Assembly (NCBI GenBank): GCA_964484205.1
Contig: CAZAEZ010000017.1
Span: forward strand, 51,457 to 115,456
Origin: M3007 sp964484205
Lineage (GTDB): Bacteria; Bacteroidota; Bacteroidia; Chitinophagales; Saprospiraceae
Length of the DNA stretch: 64,000 bases
Direction: 5' to 3'
A program made the position numbers and the translations under genes. Below are positions 1-9,210 of the stretch, piece after piece (the stretch's first letter is position 1; every line of letters begins with the position of its first letter). The notes beneath the pieces were generated by a model, which worked only from the letters and a program-made list of their open reading frames with translations, made no database searches and was not told the DNA's origin.

Positions 1-1
1 C

Positions 2-1198
2 CCGAAAGATATCCGAAACAAGGATATCACAACCCGCATGTTTGTGTTGGGTGAAAATGGGAAAGAAGGTCTTGGCTTTGAAATTGAACGTAAAGTAAAA
101 GAAACCCGGGAAAAGCTTCTTGCTTTGGCCGATAATGATGCTACTGTTGCTGCCGCTTTACCCCTTCAGTTGGAGGAAGTTCCTAAAGGGTCCGACAAAA
201 CCAGCTGGGCTGATTTTCGCTTCAGGCAAATGCCCGTCGCTGCTTGCTTCCCGATTCTTGGTAAACTGCAAAGTGATACTAAAACTTCTGCCGCTGCCGT
301 ACTGCAATACTGCTTGGAAGGGGTAGCAGGCAAAGAGGTTAAGTTTGATGCATTTCGACCTGCAATTAGCGCCCCGAAAGGATATGTTATTGCCGGTGAG
401 AAGTATGAAGCAGATGTCTTTTTGAGTGCGTACAGTACACAAGCTGATAATATCAGTATTTCGGTAGATGGCCGTAACCTTCCACTCAAAGAAGGTATTG
501 CTAAATATGAAGTAGGTACCTCTTCAACGGGGACCAAAACGTATAAAGTTAGTATTAACGTAAAGAATCCGCTGACAGAAGAAGTTAAGAACTATTCGGG
601 TGAATTCCAGTACGAAGTAGGCCAGCGTTCCTGCTCGGTTCAGCTGGATAAAATGAACGTGTTTTATATCGGTGTAGACAACCCGGTTACCGTATCTGCC
701 GCAGGCGTTTCTTCAAACGACCTGCGTGTGTCGGCAAGCGGTGTTAACCTGACCAAAGACGGTACTTCGCACTACAACGTGCGGGCAACTACACCCGGCG
801 AGGCAACCATCACCCTTTCCGGTGGCGGCCTACCTCCGACGACCTTCAAATACAAAGTCAAGCGTATTCCCGACCCGATCGCGCTGTTGGGTGCTCAAAA
901 GTTTGACAGCTCTATTCCCAACGGAACCTTTAAGGCCCAAGGTGGTGTAGCCGCTGTTTTGGAAAACTTTGACTTCGATGCAAAATGCGATGTCATCGGT
1001 TATACCGTAGCCTATCAGAAAAAACGTGCCGACGTAGTTGAAAAACCTAACTCCGGCGCACGTTACAACGGCGATGTTCAGGAAATGATCCAACGCGCAT
1101 CTCCCGGCGACGTTTACTACTTCCTTGACGTTCGGGCAAAATGCCCCGGGGATATTGCTTCCCGTCGTCTGGGCGACCTGGTATTCAAAATCCGGTAA
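2..1198 (+). CDS. gldM: Gliding motility / T9SS protein GldM (5' truncated by window edge)
   Basis: GldM, with GldL, forms the proton-driven motor of the type IX secretion system and gliding machinery: one N-terminal membrane helix and a long periplasmic shaft that reaches the GldK/GldN ring. The frame is open from base 2 with no start, so only about 398 C-terminal codons are present; the family is usually a little over 500 residues, so the membrane helix lies outside the window. Visible are the stacked beta-rich periplasmic domains, with family-like stretches such as FRPAISAPKGYV and DVYYFLDVRAKCPGD near the C-terminus. It is followed by gldN on the same strand with a strong hairpin between them. 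The assignment rests on family recognition plus the gldN neighbour. Confidence 0.93.
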   Translation, partial: PKDIRNKDITTRMFVLGENGKEGLGFEIERKVKETREKLLALADNDATVAAALPLQLEEVPKGSDKTSWADFRFRQMPVAACFPILGKLQSDTKTSAAAVLQYCLEGVAGKEVKFDAFRPAISAPKGYVIAGEKYEADVFLSAYSTQADNISISVDGRNLPLKEGIAKYEVGTSSTGTKTYKVSINVKNPLTEEVKNYSGEFQYEVGQRSCSVQLDKMNVFYIGVDNPVTVSAAGVSSNDLRVSASGVNLTKDGTSHYNVRATTPGEATITLSGGGLPPTTFKYKVKRIPDPIALLGAQKFDSSIPNGTFKAQGGVAAVLENFDFDAKCDVIGYTVAYQKKRADVVEKPNSGARYNGDVQEMIQRASPGDVYYFLDVRAKCPGDIASRRLGDLVFKIR

Positions 1199-1205
1199 TA
1201 ATTAC

Positions 1206-1249
1206 AGTTCAGCCGGCGTTCTGTAAAAAAGCCGCCGGCTGAACTTTTT
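1206..1249 (+). terminator. Hairpin with U-tract between gldM and gldN
   Basis: A 13-bp perfect stem (1206-1218 with 1233-1245, arm agttcagccggcg) with a 14-base loop is followed directly by a run of T. It has the form of an intrinsic terminator or attenuator lying inside the gldM-gldN pair, so gldN may be transcribed at reduced level or the RNA may be processed here. Confidence 0.75.
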
Positions 1250-1289
1250 GAAATTGCTAAACATTCACGTAATCAATCCACTGCGAACC

Positions 1290-2165
1290 ATGCATACTTT
1301 TATCAAATGGACTTGCCTTAGCCTCTTGTTCTTCACAGGAACGGCTTTGCTCGCACAAGATCCCGAAGAAATTGAAGTGAAAACCGAGGTGAGCGAACCG
1401 GACGATTTCGGTGAAGCGCCCCTCGATGATGTGGTAAAAAAAGAAGTGATGATGGAACGCCGTGTGTTGGCGTATCAGCCCATCCGCGAAAGCGATATCT
1501 TCTGGGAAAAACGCGTTTGGCGTATTGTTGACGTACGCGAAAAAATGAACCTTCCGTTTGCTTATCCGGAAGAGCCGTTTTTCCGCATTCTTTCCGATGC
1601 TGCTTCCAACGGTGACTTGCCGGTGTATTCTGTTGACGACGACAAATTTACCAAGCGCCTGAGCACCGACGACGTATTATCCATGTTGTCTAAAACAGAC
1701 ACCATCGTCACCTTTGACCCGGAGACTTACGAAGAAAAGGTCCAAATCGTACGCAACGATATCAACTGGGCCGATGTTAAGCGGTTCCGTCTGAAAGAAA
1801 TCTGGTTCTTCGACAAGGAGACCTCAACTTTGCAGGTGCGTATCCTCGGCATTGCTCCGTTGATCGACGTAAAAGACAGCGAAGGAAATTTCCGCTACGA
1901 AAAAGCTATGTTCTGGGTTTACTATCCGCAAGCCCGCGAATTGTTTGCCAGGCACCGGGTATTCACCCTTGGTGGAAACACCAACGCCACCATCTCTTGG
2001 GAAGATCTCTTTGAGATGCGCTACTTTGCCAGCTTTATCATCAAGGAATCGAACGTTTACGACCGCAGGATCGAAGACTACGCCCGCGGTGTAGATGCAC
2101 TTTGGGAATCTGACCGAATCAAAAATCAGATTTTCAACTTCGAGCACGACCTCTGGCAATATTAA
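1290..2165 (+). CDS. gldN: Gliding motility / T9SS protein GldN
   Basis: GldN is a periplasmic T9SS core component that, with lipoprotein GldK, forms the ring under the outer membrane which GldM contacts. The chosen start (MHTFIKW at 1290) gives a 291-residue protein beginning with a clean signal peptide that ends around TALLAQ; the longer frame from 1248 would put 14 residues before it and begin inside the terminator-like hairpin. Family-like features include the early motif RESDIFWEKRVWRIVDVREK and the later segment INWADVKRFRLKEIWFFD. It lies directly after gldM, the conserved gld order. A bidirectional hairpin follows the stop. Confidence 0.95.
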   Translation: MHTFIKWTCLSLLFFTGTALLAQDPEEIEVKTEVSEPDDFGEAPLDDVVKKEVMMERRVLAYQPIRESDIFWEKRVWRIVDVREKMNLPFAYPEEPFFRILSDAASNGDLPVYSVDDDKFTKRLSTDDVLSMLSKTDTIVTFDPETYEEKVQIVRNDINWADVKRFRLKEIWFFDKETSTLQVRILGIAPLIDVKDSEGNFRYEKAMFWVYYPQARELFARHRVFTLGGNTNATISWEDLFEMRYFASFIIKESNVYDRRIEDYARGVDALWESDRIKNQIFNFEHDLWQY

Positions 2166-2189
2166 AAGAGGCCGAATGCTTCTTTTCGA

Positions 2190-2222
2190 AAGGCTGTACC
2201 GTATAAAACGGTGCAGCCTTTT
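2190..2222. terminator. Bidirectional terminator between gldN and the Smr-domain gene
   Basis: A 13-bp stem (2190-2202 with 2208-2220, one G-U pair, 5-base loop) sits between two converging genes, with T-rich sequence after it on the plus strand and A-rich sequence on the other side. It can stop transcription from both directions. Confidence 0.75.
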
Positions 2223-2227
2223 GTCAT

Positions 2228-3289
2228 TTAATGAAAAATTACTTCGGTGGCGCCATAGCCATATTTGGCGTGAAATTCATTTTTGTACTTTGCAACTTCC
2301 GGGCGCCTGCGCAATTCCTGTGCAATCGACTCGCGTAATTTGCCCTCACCGACGCCATGTACAATGAAAACACGGGGCACGCCCAAGCGGATGGCTTTTT
2401 CCAAAAAACGATGAAAATGATCCAACTGAATCCGAAGGATGATGCTTTTGTCCAATTTGGAATGGCCATCCATTAAATTTTCAATATGCAAATCAATTTC
2501 AGGTTCAAAGTGGGCAAACTCTTCCACATCAAACATCCGGTAGGGAACGGCATTTTGTTCTTCAGCCATCTGCTGCTGGTGGATATGCTGGCGAGTATAG
2601 TCGCGTAAATCCGAATCCGTATTTTCACCGGCGCCCTTTTCTTCCGGCTCAAATGCAGAAAACAAGACAAACTGGTGGGCCAATACATTTAAGATTGGGG
2701 CCGTATGGATATTTTTAAAAAACTGTTTGGGCCTGATTTTGAGCAAACGGTCAAGCGGCTCTGCCGGGCCATCTGTGGTAATCCGCCGCAGGCTTATCTC
2801 TAATTCCGGTTGATCACTCAGGTCGTCGTACAGCAAATCACCCAGTTCCAACACCGTTGTTCCCGCCAACTTGCCTTCGGCCTGAATGAGCGTTTCCGAA
2901 CCAATGAAAACGTCCAGTTCAAATAAAAATTCATGCCCGGTGTCATTGACCAGCCAGGCCTTGTACCGCGAAACCTGCCCATCCCGCCCTGGCATTGGTT
3001 CGAAGGCAACCAATACCCCTCTGGGCTTCAGGATTACATACTGCGCTTTGATCTCCCGCTTCGGCGGTGCTTCCGGTTTGCGTTCCTGCTTCCCCTGGAC
3101 AAACTTTGCTCCGGCGAGCGTTGGCTCTTTTTCCGTATTGCGGAGCAGGTCCTCTTCAAAGGCGGGTATCTCCATATCCGGATCATTGTCGAGCCGGACC
3201 TGAAGCATCCCGTTATCAAGCAAGGCAGTTATGGTGCCGGTTTCACCGGTATACCGGAAGCGGACTTTTGTACCGATCGCAAAAAGCAT
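2228..3289 (-). CDS. DUF2027/Smr domain protein (MutS2 C-terminal-like nuclease domain)
   Basis: A 353-residue cytoplasmic protein of a type common in Bacteroidota. The N-terminus (MLFAIGTKVRFRYTGETG) looks like a small SH3-like barrel, the middle matches the DUF2027 region, and the C-terminus is an Smr domain: the conserved DLH near residue 275 (EIDLHIENL) and the HGxG motif (FIVHGVGEGKLR) near residue 320 are both present. Smr domains bind DNA or RNA and some nick them, so a role in nucleic-acid or ribosome-collision handling is possible but unproven here. The start at 3289 is preferred over the upstream ATG at 3439, because the 50 extra residues are not protein-like and the domain begins exactly at MLFAIG. 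Confidence 0.85.
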   Translation of the reverse strand: MLFAIGTKVRFRYTGETGTITALLDNGMLQVRLDNDPDMEIPAFEEDLLRNTEKEPTLAGAKFVQGKQERKPEAPPKREIKAQYVILKPRGVLVAFEPMPGRDGQVSRYKAWLVNDTGHEFLFELDVFIGSETLIQAEGKLAGTTVLELGDLLYDDLSDQPELEISLRRITTDGPAEPLDRLLKIRPKQFFKNIHTAPILNVLAHQFVLFSAFEPEEKGAGENTDSDLRDYTRQHIHQQQMAEEQNAVPYRMFDVEEFAHFEPEIDLHIENLMDGHSKLDKSIILRIQLDHFHRFLEKAIRLGVPRVFIVHGVGEGKLRESIAQELRRRPEVAKYKNEFHAKYGYGATEVIFH

Positions 3290-3516
3290 GGTGCCTACAT
3301 TTTTTTGGGTGCGTTTGCACCCGGTGAATTTACCATGAAATAATAAGATTACAGGAATCAGCCGGGTTCGTGTTGGGGCTTTACCCAAGCTTGCAGACAT
3401 TAACTTTTTGATTTTAAAATAGTTTACGCCTGAATTCATTTTGAATTTTTAAACATTAAAACAGGCCAGGGGGACTCCTTTTATGCTTTGAAAACCAGGC
3501 ATGCGGACTGAAATGT

Positions 3517-3553
3517 AAAACGCCGCCTTTCCTGCAGAGTTGGAAAGGCGGCG
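3517..3553 (-). terminator. Intrinsic terminator of the SprB-repeat gene
   Basis: The 12-bp arms cgccgcctttcc (3521-3532) and their perfect complement (3542-3553) enclose a 9-base loop. Read on the minus strand the stem is followed by TTTTA, just after the stop of the large secreted protein gene. Confidence 0.82.
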
Positions 3554-3591
3554 TCCGGATGTTGGTAATTGAAACGTCGAACCCGAAAAAA

Positions 3592-6500
3592 CTACCTGCT
3601 TATGATGATCTTTTTGGCCAGCACTTGCTGGTTAACCCGGATCAATATGGTGTACATACCTTGCGGGACCCGGCTCAGATCAAAATCAACTTGTTGAGGT
3701 CCGTTGGCCGTTTGCTGCTGAATCAGGCGCCCGGTCATATCGAATACGGTCAGTTGAACATCTTCATTTAACTGCTCCGGGAAAATCACGTACAACTGTC
3801 CACTGGTTGGATTCGGGAAAATAAGCAGACCGCCGGCCCAATCCGGTGTTTTTGTATTTACCAGGCTGTCGATGAGATACGGCCCGCCTTCGATCGTACA
3901 ACCAATATCGTCAATGATGCGGACGGTATACGAACCGCTGCCCACACTATCCAGGTCTTCCGTTGTAAGCGGGAAGGGAACGCCATTCCGGAACCACTCG
4001 AAGGTGTATGGGGAAAGACTGCCGCTCACGGAAATGTAAACACCGCCAAGTTCCAATCCGCCCTTATCAGGCAATATGGTATCCAGGCTCAACTGAAGTT
4101 GCGTCAGCACTGTAACCTCGAATGTGCAGGAGCCTACATTACCATCCGCATCGGTATAGGTGTAGGTATTGGTCGTTGTTCCAACCGGGAAGGCAGCACC
4201 GCTGGGCAAACCGGTTACCAGGGCAAACATACCGCCGTTTCCAAGACAGTTGTCGGTAGCAACCGGCGCTGTGTACTGCACCACATTATCGCCAAAACAA
4301 CGGACTACACTGGCCGGACAAACGAGGGACGGTGGAAGGTTATCCACTACGGTTACCACAATTGTATCGACGGTGATATTTCCCGCACCATCCATAGCCC
4401 GAACGACAACATCGTGCGGGCCCAACTGTGAACAGTTGAAAGAAGCAGGTACGAACGTCACTTCGCTGATGGAGCAGTTATCGCTTACGTCCAGGCCGAG
4501 GGATTGAACACTCAACGTGATGTTTCCGGCCATGCCCAGCGGCGCTGTCGCGGAGTCGCTCGCAATAACAGGCGGCTCTGTGTCTACTGCGACAATCATT
4601 ACCTGTAGTGTAGTTGTGCAATTGTTGCCATCCGTCACGGTCACGGTGAACGTCCCGGCAATCAGGTCGCTGGCATCGGGACCGCTTTGCCCGTTGCTCC
4701 ATTGGTAGCTCAGCGGATTTACACCGCCGCCGCCGATCACCGTCGCTGCGCCCTCCGGTAAATTGGGACACGAGGTGTTGGTTACGGAATCCAGTTCAAG
4801 CGTAAGGACGGGCGGCTCCATGATGGTAACTTCATCGGTCAGATCGCAGTTGTTGGCGTCGGTAATGGTCAGGGTATACGTGCCTGCAGCCAAATTGGAT
4901 TCTGTTTCGGCATCGCCACCCGAGCTCCAGGCATAGGTGAACGGCCCCGTTCCGCCGTTAAGAATTGCTGTGGCAGAACCATTCGCCTGGCCGTTGCATT
5001 GTACCGGCGCCGTAATGAAATTCACCACAATCCCACAGTTGCCGGGCAAAACATCAACCATCCGTACCACCGTACAGCCATTGGCATCGGTAACCGTAAT
5101 CGTGTAGGTTCCGGCTGCCAGGTTAGTGATTGTTTCAGTGGTTTCGCCGGTACTCCATAATACGGTGTAAGGGCCTGTACCGCCGGTGGGATTCGAACTG
5201 GCCATGCCATCGTTGGTTGCGGGGCCGGACATATTGACGGCGGTGGCATTTGCCCGCAGGATGCTGGGTTCTGATATTGTAAAGGCAATGGCCTCGGGGC
5301 AATTGGCTGCATCGGTAACAATCACGGTGTAAATACCCGGCTGCAGGCCGGTAACCGTTTCGGTGGTTTCACCGGTACTCCATGCATAGGTGAAAGGTGC
5401 CTGTCCGCTGGTGGTAACCACCGTTGCCATACCATCGTTGGCTTCAAAACAGGTTGCGTCTGTGGCATCCACAGCGGCGTCGATGGTGCAATCGTAGGCA
5501 TTGACCGAGGCAATGGCCACTGCCGTGCAACCATTGGCATCGGTTACGGTTACCGTATACGAGCCGGGCAGCAACCCGGTTATGGATGCTGTCGTTTCAG
5601 TCGTACTCCACAAATACGTATATCCCGGGGTACCTCCGGATGGGTTCGCACTGGCCGAACCATCTGCCGCACCGTTTGCCATTTGCGGCATAGCCGAGGC
5701 ATTTGCGGCAAGCACGGGCGGCTGGGTAATGGTGACGGTAGCCGTAGCCGTACATTGTTCCCCATCGGTGACAACAACGGTATAGGTGCCGGCAGATAAC
5801 CCACTAACAGCTGCAGTATTATCACCTGTGTTCCAGGCATACGTAAAGGCGCCGTTGCCGCCACCACCGGCTGCTGTGGCGCTGCCATTTTGCTGCCCAA
5901 AGCAGGCAACGTTGGTCACATTGTTTACGGCTGCTGTTACAGCCGGGCTTTGCACCACATTGGCATTTGCTGTGCTGACACAACCATTAGCCGTGTTGGT
6001 AATCAAAACATTGTACAAACCAGGCGTAGCAGTCGAAAGCACCGGGTTGGTGCCTGTGGAGGTTGTTGAATTATCGGGCCTTGTCCAAAGGTGGCTGAGG
6101 AGCCCGGCGGGTGCAGTGCTGCTGGCGGTAAGGTTTACCGTAGCATTGTTACAATTCAGGTTGGCAGAAACAGAAATCGCAGCGCCGGGTGATATGGTAT
6201 CGAGCGCTACGGTTGCCGTGGCAGTGCTGGTGCAGCTGTTTGTTCCGGTTACGGTAAGTACATAACTGCCCGGGAGGCTTACTGCCGGGTTTGCCAGGTT
6301 GGAACTAAAGTTGTTCGGCCCGCTCCATGCAAAGGTAGGATTGCCGGCGGGTGAGGCGCCGTTCAGCACAACAGTATCTTCCACACAGGTCAGCGCACCG
6401 CCGATTGCCGTTGCGCCGGGCGGATCAACATTCGCTGTAACGATGGCAATGGCAGAGTTGGTGCAACCTGTAATGCTGTCGGTCACCACTACGGTGTACT

Positions 6501-8289
6501 CTCCGGCTACGCCTACTGTTGGGCCGGGTTCGGACGACGTGAAGTTGTTGGGCCCGGTCCAGGCATACGCAGGCCCTGCCGCGCCGGTAGTCGTTTGAAG
6601 GGTAACCGTCGTTTGTACACAGTCGTACGTACCGCCGGTGGCGGAAAGTGTCGGTGGTATCTGGTCTGCTGTCACCAGCATGTTGTCAGTTTTCGTACAG
6701 CCGTTGTGCTCGTTTGTGACGCGCAAACGGTAAGTGCCGGTGGCGTTTACGGTTGGCGTCAGGGTGCTTGACCCCGAAACGATATTTCCGCCGTTGAAAG
6801 CGAGCCACAGGTAGGTGTATTGGGGGCCGCTGGAGCCGGAGCCCTGAAGTTGAATGACCGGCTCCTCACAGGTGAGCACCCGGTTTGGTCCGGCGTTGGC
6901 TACGGGCGCCACCTGGTCTACGGGCACGGTTACCATGGCCGTATCGGAACATACGAGTCCGCCGCCATAGTTATTTACAATAAAAAAATACGGGCCTGCG
7001 CCGCTAACGGTAGCCGAAGTGGTTGTGCTGAGCGTATCGCCCTGCGCATTCACCCAGGCATAGCGTACCAGGCTGCCGGTCGTGGTGGTGCTGTCTGCCA
7101 TAAGCACTGTTTGCGGGTCGCGGCAGGTGAGGGTATCCGGTTTTTGAATGCCGGCACGGGCGAACAATTTGACGATGGTAAAGTTGACTAAACTGTCGCA
7201 GCCGTCGGCGGCGGTCAGGGCTTCCGAATAAGTGCCGGCATCGCAAAATTCAAAATCGCCCACCATCAAACAATCGTCGTTGCAAAGCCAGGTTGGCGGC
7301 AGATTTTTGAATTTGCGCGGCTTCGCAACAATTCTTTGCCGAACCAGACTGTCGCAGCCCAGGTATGAGGCATACGCCGAGGAGGTAAACGTGTATGTTC
7401 CCGGGGCGGCTATTAAAAAGTTCGGTTGTTCTTCCCAGAAAAACGGCAATTCCTCATAACAAAGCTCCAAATCGGGCAATACCGTCACGGGGATGGGCTG
7501 ATTCGTCACCTGGATGCAACTGATCAACGGGGTGTCGCACACATTGGCAACGGTAACGCAAATATTACCGCCCAGCGTTCCGAATTCTATTTCCACAGCG
7601 GTGGCATCACCGGCACCGGCCGGAGCAGTGTAAAAATTAGTTCCGCCGTTAATTTTGGAGCCCACTGGAGCGCTCCAGGTATAGGATAAGGCATTCAGGA
7701 CCCCGGGGATGGAATAGGTGACCACAGCCTTTGGGCATACTTGCAAAGGCCCGGAAATGGTGCCGATCGGCCCGAGCTCCGGGGCAATTGTCGTTCCAAA
7801 GGGGTCGGAAATTTTATAGTCGCACACATTGCCGTTTACGCCGTCAATAACCAAATAATAGCGGACGCCAGGTTTCAGACCGTCCGTCGTGAAGATCATT
7901 GGGTTTCCACCACTTGCACAGGCCAGTGCATCTATCATACCCAGGTCACTTTTACAGTTTTCAACCAAGGCAATCTCCAGGCCGTCAGCCGTAGAACAAT
8001 CGATTAATGCGATTTCAAGATATAATGCAGGCGAATTGGCGATAAACGAATACCACCGCGGATTTTCCAGGTTAAACGGATTACCGGTGCCACAGCTGGT
8101 AATATTCTGGTTTCCGAAAGACGGAATCTGGTTTTTGTCTTCAATGCCGTCCATGTTACAGGAAATACATGACACATCACAAATAGCGCTGCTGGGCGCC
8201 GAGGGAGGGCATGGGGTGTCTTGTTGTGCATTTAAGTTGAAAAAACCGGTAAGCAGAAATAAATAAAAAATGGTGAGGCGTTTGCTCAT
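3592..8289 (-). CDS. Giant secreted SprB-repeat/HYR protein with T9SS C-terminal sorting domain
   Basis: A 1565-residue predicted surface or secreted protein. Residues 1-21 are a signal peptide (MSKRLTIFYLFLLTGFFNLNAQ region). An N-terminal beta domain with many cysteines (to about 170) is followed by PKD/Ig-like modules (about 175-780), including several repeats opening with motifs such as VANAGPNRVLTCEE. About six SprB-type repeats of roughly 65 residues (about 790-1190) carry the pattern YAWSTGETT..GL..GTYTVTVTDANGC. Two HYR-like domains come next (about 1200-1370, each near TVVDNLPPSLVCP), then a last repeat. The final 80 residues are a type A T9SS sorting domain (IFPNPTSGQLYV ... GMYTILIRV). 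SprB is the gliding adhesin of Flavobacterium, and the repeats suggest adhesion. The gene has its own promoter and terminator. Confidence 0.92.
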   Translation of the reverse strand: MSKRLTIFYLFLLTGFFNLNAQQDTPCPPSAPSSAICDVSCISCNMDGIEDKNQIPSFGNQNITSCGTGNPFNLENPRWYSFIANSPALYLEIALIDCSTADGLEIALVENCKSDLGMIDALACASGGNPMIFTTDGLKPGVRYYLVIDGVNGNVCDYKISDPFGTTIAPELGPIGTISGPLQVCPKAVVTYSIPGVLNALSYTWSAPVGSKINGGTNFYTAPAGAGDATAVEIEFGTLGGNICVTVANVCDTPLISCIQVTNQPIPVTVLPDLELCYEELPFFWEEQPNFLIAAPGTYTFTSSAYASYLGCDSLVRQRIVAKPRKFKNLPPTWLCNDDCLMVGDFEFCDAGTYSEALTAADGCDSLVNFTIVKLFARAGIQKPDTLTCRDPQTVLMADSTTTTGSLVRYAWVNAQGDTLSTTTSATVSGAGPYFFIVNNYGGGLVCSDTAMVTVPVDQVAPVANAGPNRVLTCEEPVIQLQGSGSSGPQYTYLWLAFNGGNIVSGSSTLTPTVNATGTYRLRVTNEHNGCTKTDNMLVTADQIPPTLSATGGTYDCVQTTVTLQTTTGAAGPAYAWTGPNNFTSSEPGPTVGVAGEYTVVVTDSITGCTNSAIAIVTANVDPPGATAIGGALTCVEDTVVLNGASPAGNPTFAWSGPNNFSSNLANPAVSLPGSYVLTVTGTNSCTSTATATVALDTISPGAAISVSANLNCNNATVNLTASSTAPAGLLSHLWTRPDNSTTSTGTNPVLSTATPGLYNVLITNTANGCVSTANANVVQSPAVTAAVNNVTNVACFGQQNGSATAAGGGGNGAFTYAWNTGDNTAAVSGLSAGTYTVVVTDGEQCTATATVTITQPPVLAANASAMPQMANGAADGSASANPSGGTPGYTYLWSTTETTASITGLLPGSYTVTVTDANGCTAVAIASVNAYDCTIDAAVDATDATCFEANDGMATVVTTSGQAPFTYAWSTGETTETVTGLQPGIYTVIVTDAANCPEAIAFTISEPSILRANATAVNMSGPATNDGMASSNPTGGTGPYTVLWSTGETTETITNLAAGTYTITVTDANGCTVVRMVDVLPGNCGIVVNFITAPVQCNGQANGSATAILNGGTGPFTYAWSSGGDAETESNLAAGTYTLTITDANNCDLTDEVTIMEPPVLTLELDSVTNTSCPNLPEGAATVIGGGGVNPLSYQWSNGQSGPDASDLIAGTFTVTVTDGNNCTTTLQVMIVAVDTEPPVIASDSATAPLGMAGNITLSVQSLGLDVSDNCSISEVTFVPASFNCSQLGPHDVVVRAMDGAGNITVDTIVVTVVDNLPPSLVCPASVVRCFGDNVVQYTAPVATDNCLGNGGMFALVTGLPSGAAFPVGTTTNTYTYTDADGNVGSCTFEVTVLTQLQLSLDTILPDKGGLELGGVYISVSGSLSPYTFEWFRNGVPFPLTTEDLDSVGSGSYTVRIIDDIGCTIEGGPYLIDSLVNTKTPDWAGGLLIFPNPTSGQLYVIFPEQLNEDVQLTVFDMTGRLIQQQTANGPQQVDFDLSRVPQGMYTILIRVNQQVLAKKIIISR

Positions 8290-8399
8290 AACTCGGTTAA
8301 TTTAAGATGGTGGAAAAAGAAGGATGGATTATTTAAAGATGCAGGGAAATCGCATAATGCTGCTATTTCCCCGGAAACCGGTCGGTTTCATCGGTAGTC

Positions 8400-8431
8400 C
8401 AAAAGTAGTCGGGTGCCCGGCCTTGCGCAAA
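8400..8431 (-). promoter_or_regulatory. Bacteroidota-type promoter for the SprB-repeat gene
   Basis: On the minus strand TTTG (8431-8428) is separated by exactly 20 bases from TACTTTTG (8407-8400), matching the known Bacteroidota consensus TTTG-N19-21-TAnnTTTG. Transcription would begin near 8393, about 105 bases before the start codon. Confidence 0.65.
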
Positions 8432-8514
8432 TAAATTGTCTACCTCCGCTAATTCTGCGACACTTTCCAGGGCATTTTACTGAAGTTAGGGTAGGTTTTG
8501 CAGGAAGGCAAATG

Positions 8515-9210
8515 CTACTCCGGAGAAAACAACGCCGCCACCACCATCCGTTTGCGCGCCCGCGCTATCGGAATCCGCGCTGTACCGAGCAGCAGTGCAT
8601 CGCCGTCCAACCGGCTGACCGCCTGCTTTGCCACAATATAGGATTTATGCACCCGGAAAAAAAATGCAGCCGGCAGGGTGCGCTCCAATTGGCTTAAACT
8701 TTCGAGTATGATTATTTTTTCTGTAGCGGTAAAAATTTTCACATACTCCTTCCAGCCTTCGATGTATAAAATATCGGATAGCGGAATTTTTACCAGCCGC
8801 CGGTCCGCCTTTACGGTCAGGTACCCGGCAGGCTCGGACTCGGGTTGCCGGCCCGGCAAAACAGCACGGGCTTTTTCCACCGCATGTTCGAAGCGTTCGA
8901 AGGAATACGGCTTGAGCAGGTAATCCACCGCATCCAGATCGTATGCTTCGTGCGCGTATTGTGCATACGCGGTAGTGAAAATGGTGACGGGCTTGTTCGA
9001 AATGGTGCGCAACAAATTGATCCCGTTCAGCAAAGGCATTTGAATGTCCAAAAACAACAGTTCCACCGGCTCGCGCTGCAACAACTCAACGGCCTGGATC
9101 GGGCTCCTGCACATGCCGGCCAATTCCAGATCAGGTACCGCCTGCACATACTTCTCAAGCAGCGCCAGCGCAAAATGCTCGTCATCGACCAGTAAACAGC
9201 GGATTTTCAT
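8515..9210 (-). CDS. LytTR-family response regulator
   Basis: A 231-residue two-component regulator. The N-terminal receiver domain shows the acidic pair in LLVDDEHFALALL, the phospho-accepting aspartate in FLDIQMPLLNG (near residue 55) and the conserved KP in YLLKPYSFERF. The C-terminal LytTR DNA-binding domain (about 130-230) includes LSDILYIEGWKEYVKI and FFRVHKSYIV. Its start overlaps the end of the upstream sensor kinase by 4 bases, so the two are translationally coupled. LytTR regulators usually bind tandem direct repeats; none was located here. Confidence 0.95.
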   Translation of the reverse strand: MKIRCLLVDDEHFALALLEKYVQAVPDLELAGMCRSPIQAVELLQREPVELLFLDIQMPLLNGINLLRTISNKPVTIFTTAYAQYAHEAYDLDAVDYLLKPYSFERFEHAVEKARAVLPGRQPESEPAGYLTVKADRRLVKIPLSDILYIEGWKEYVKIFTATEKIIILESLSQLERTLPAAFFFRVHKSYIVAKQAVSRLDGDALLLGTARIPIARARKRMVVAALFSPE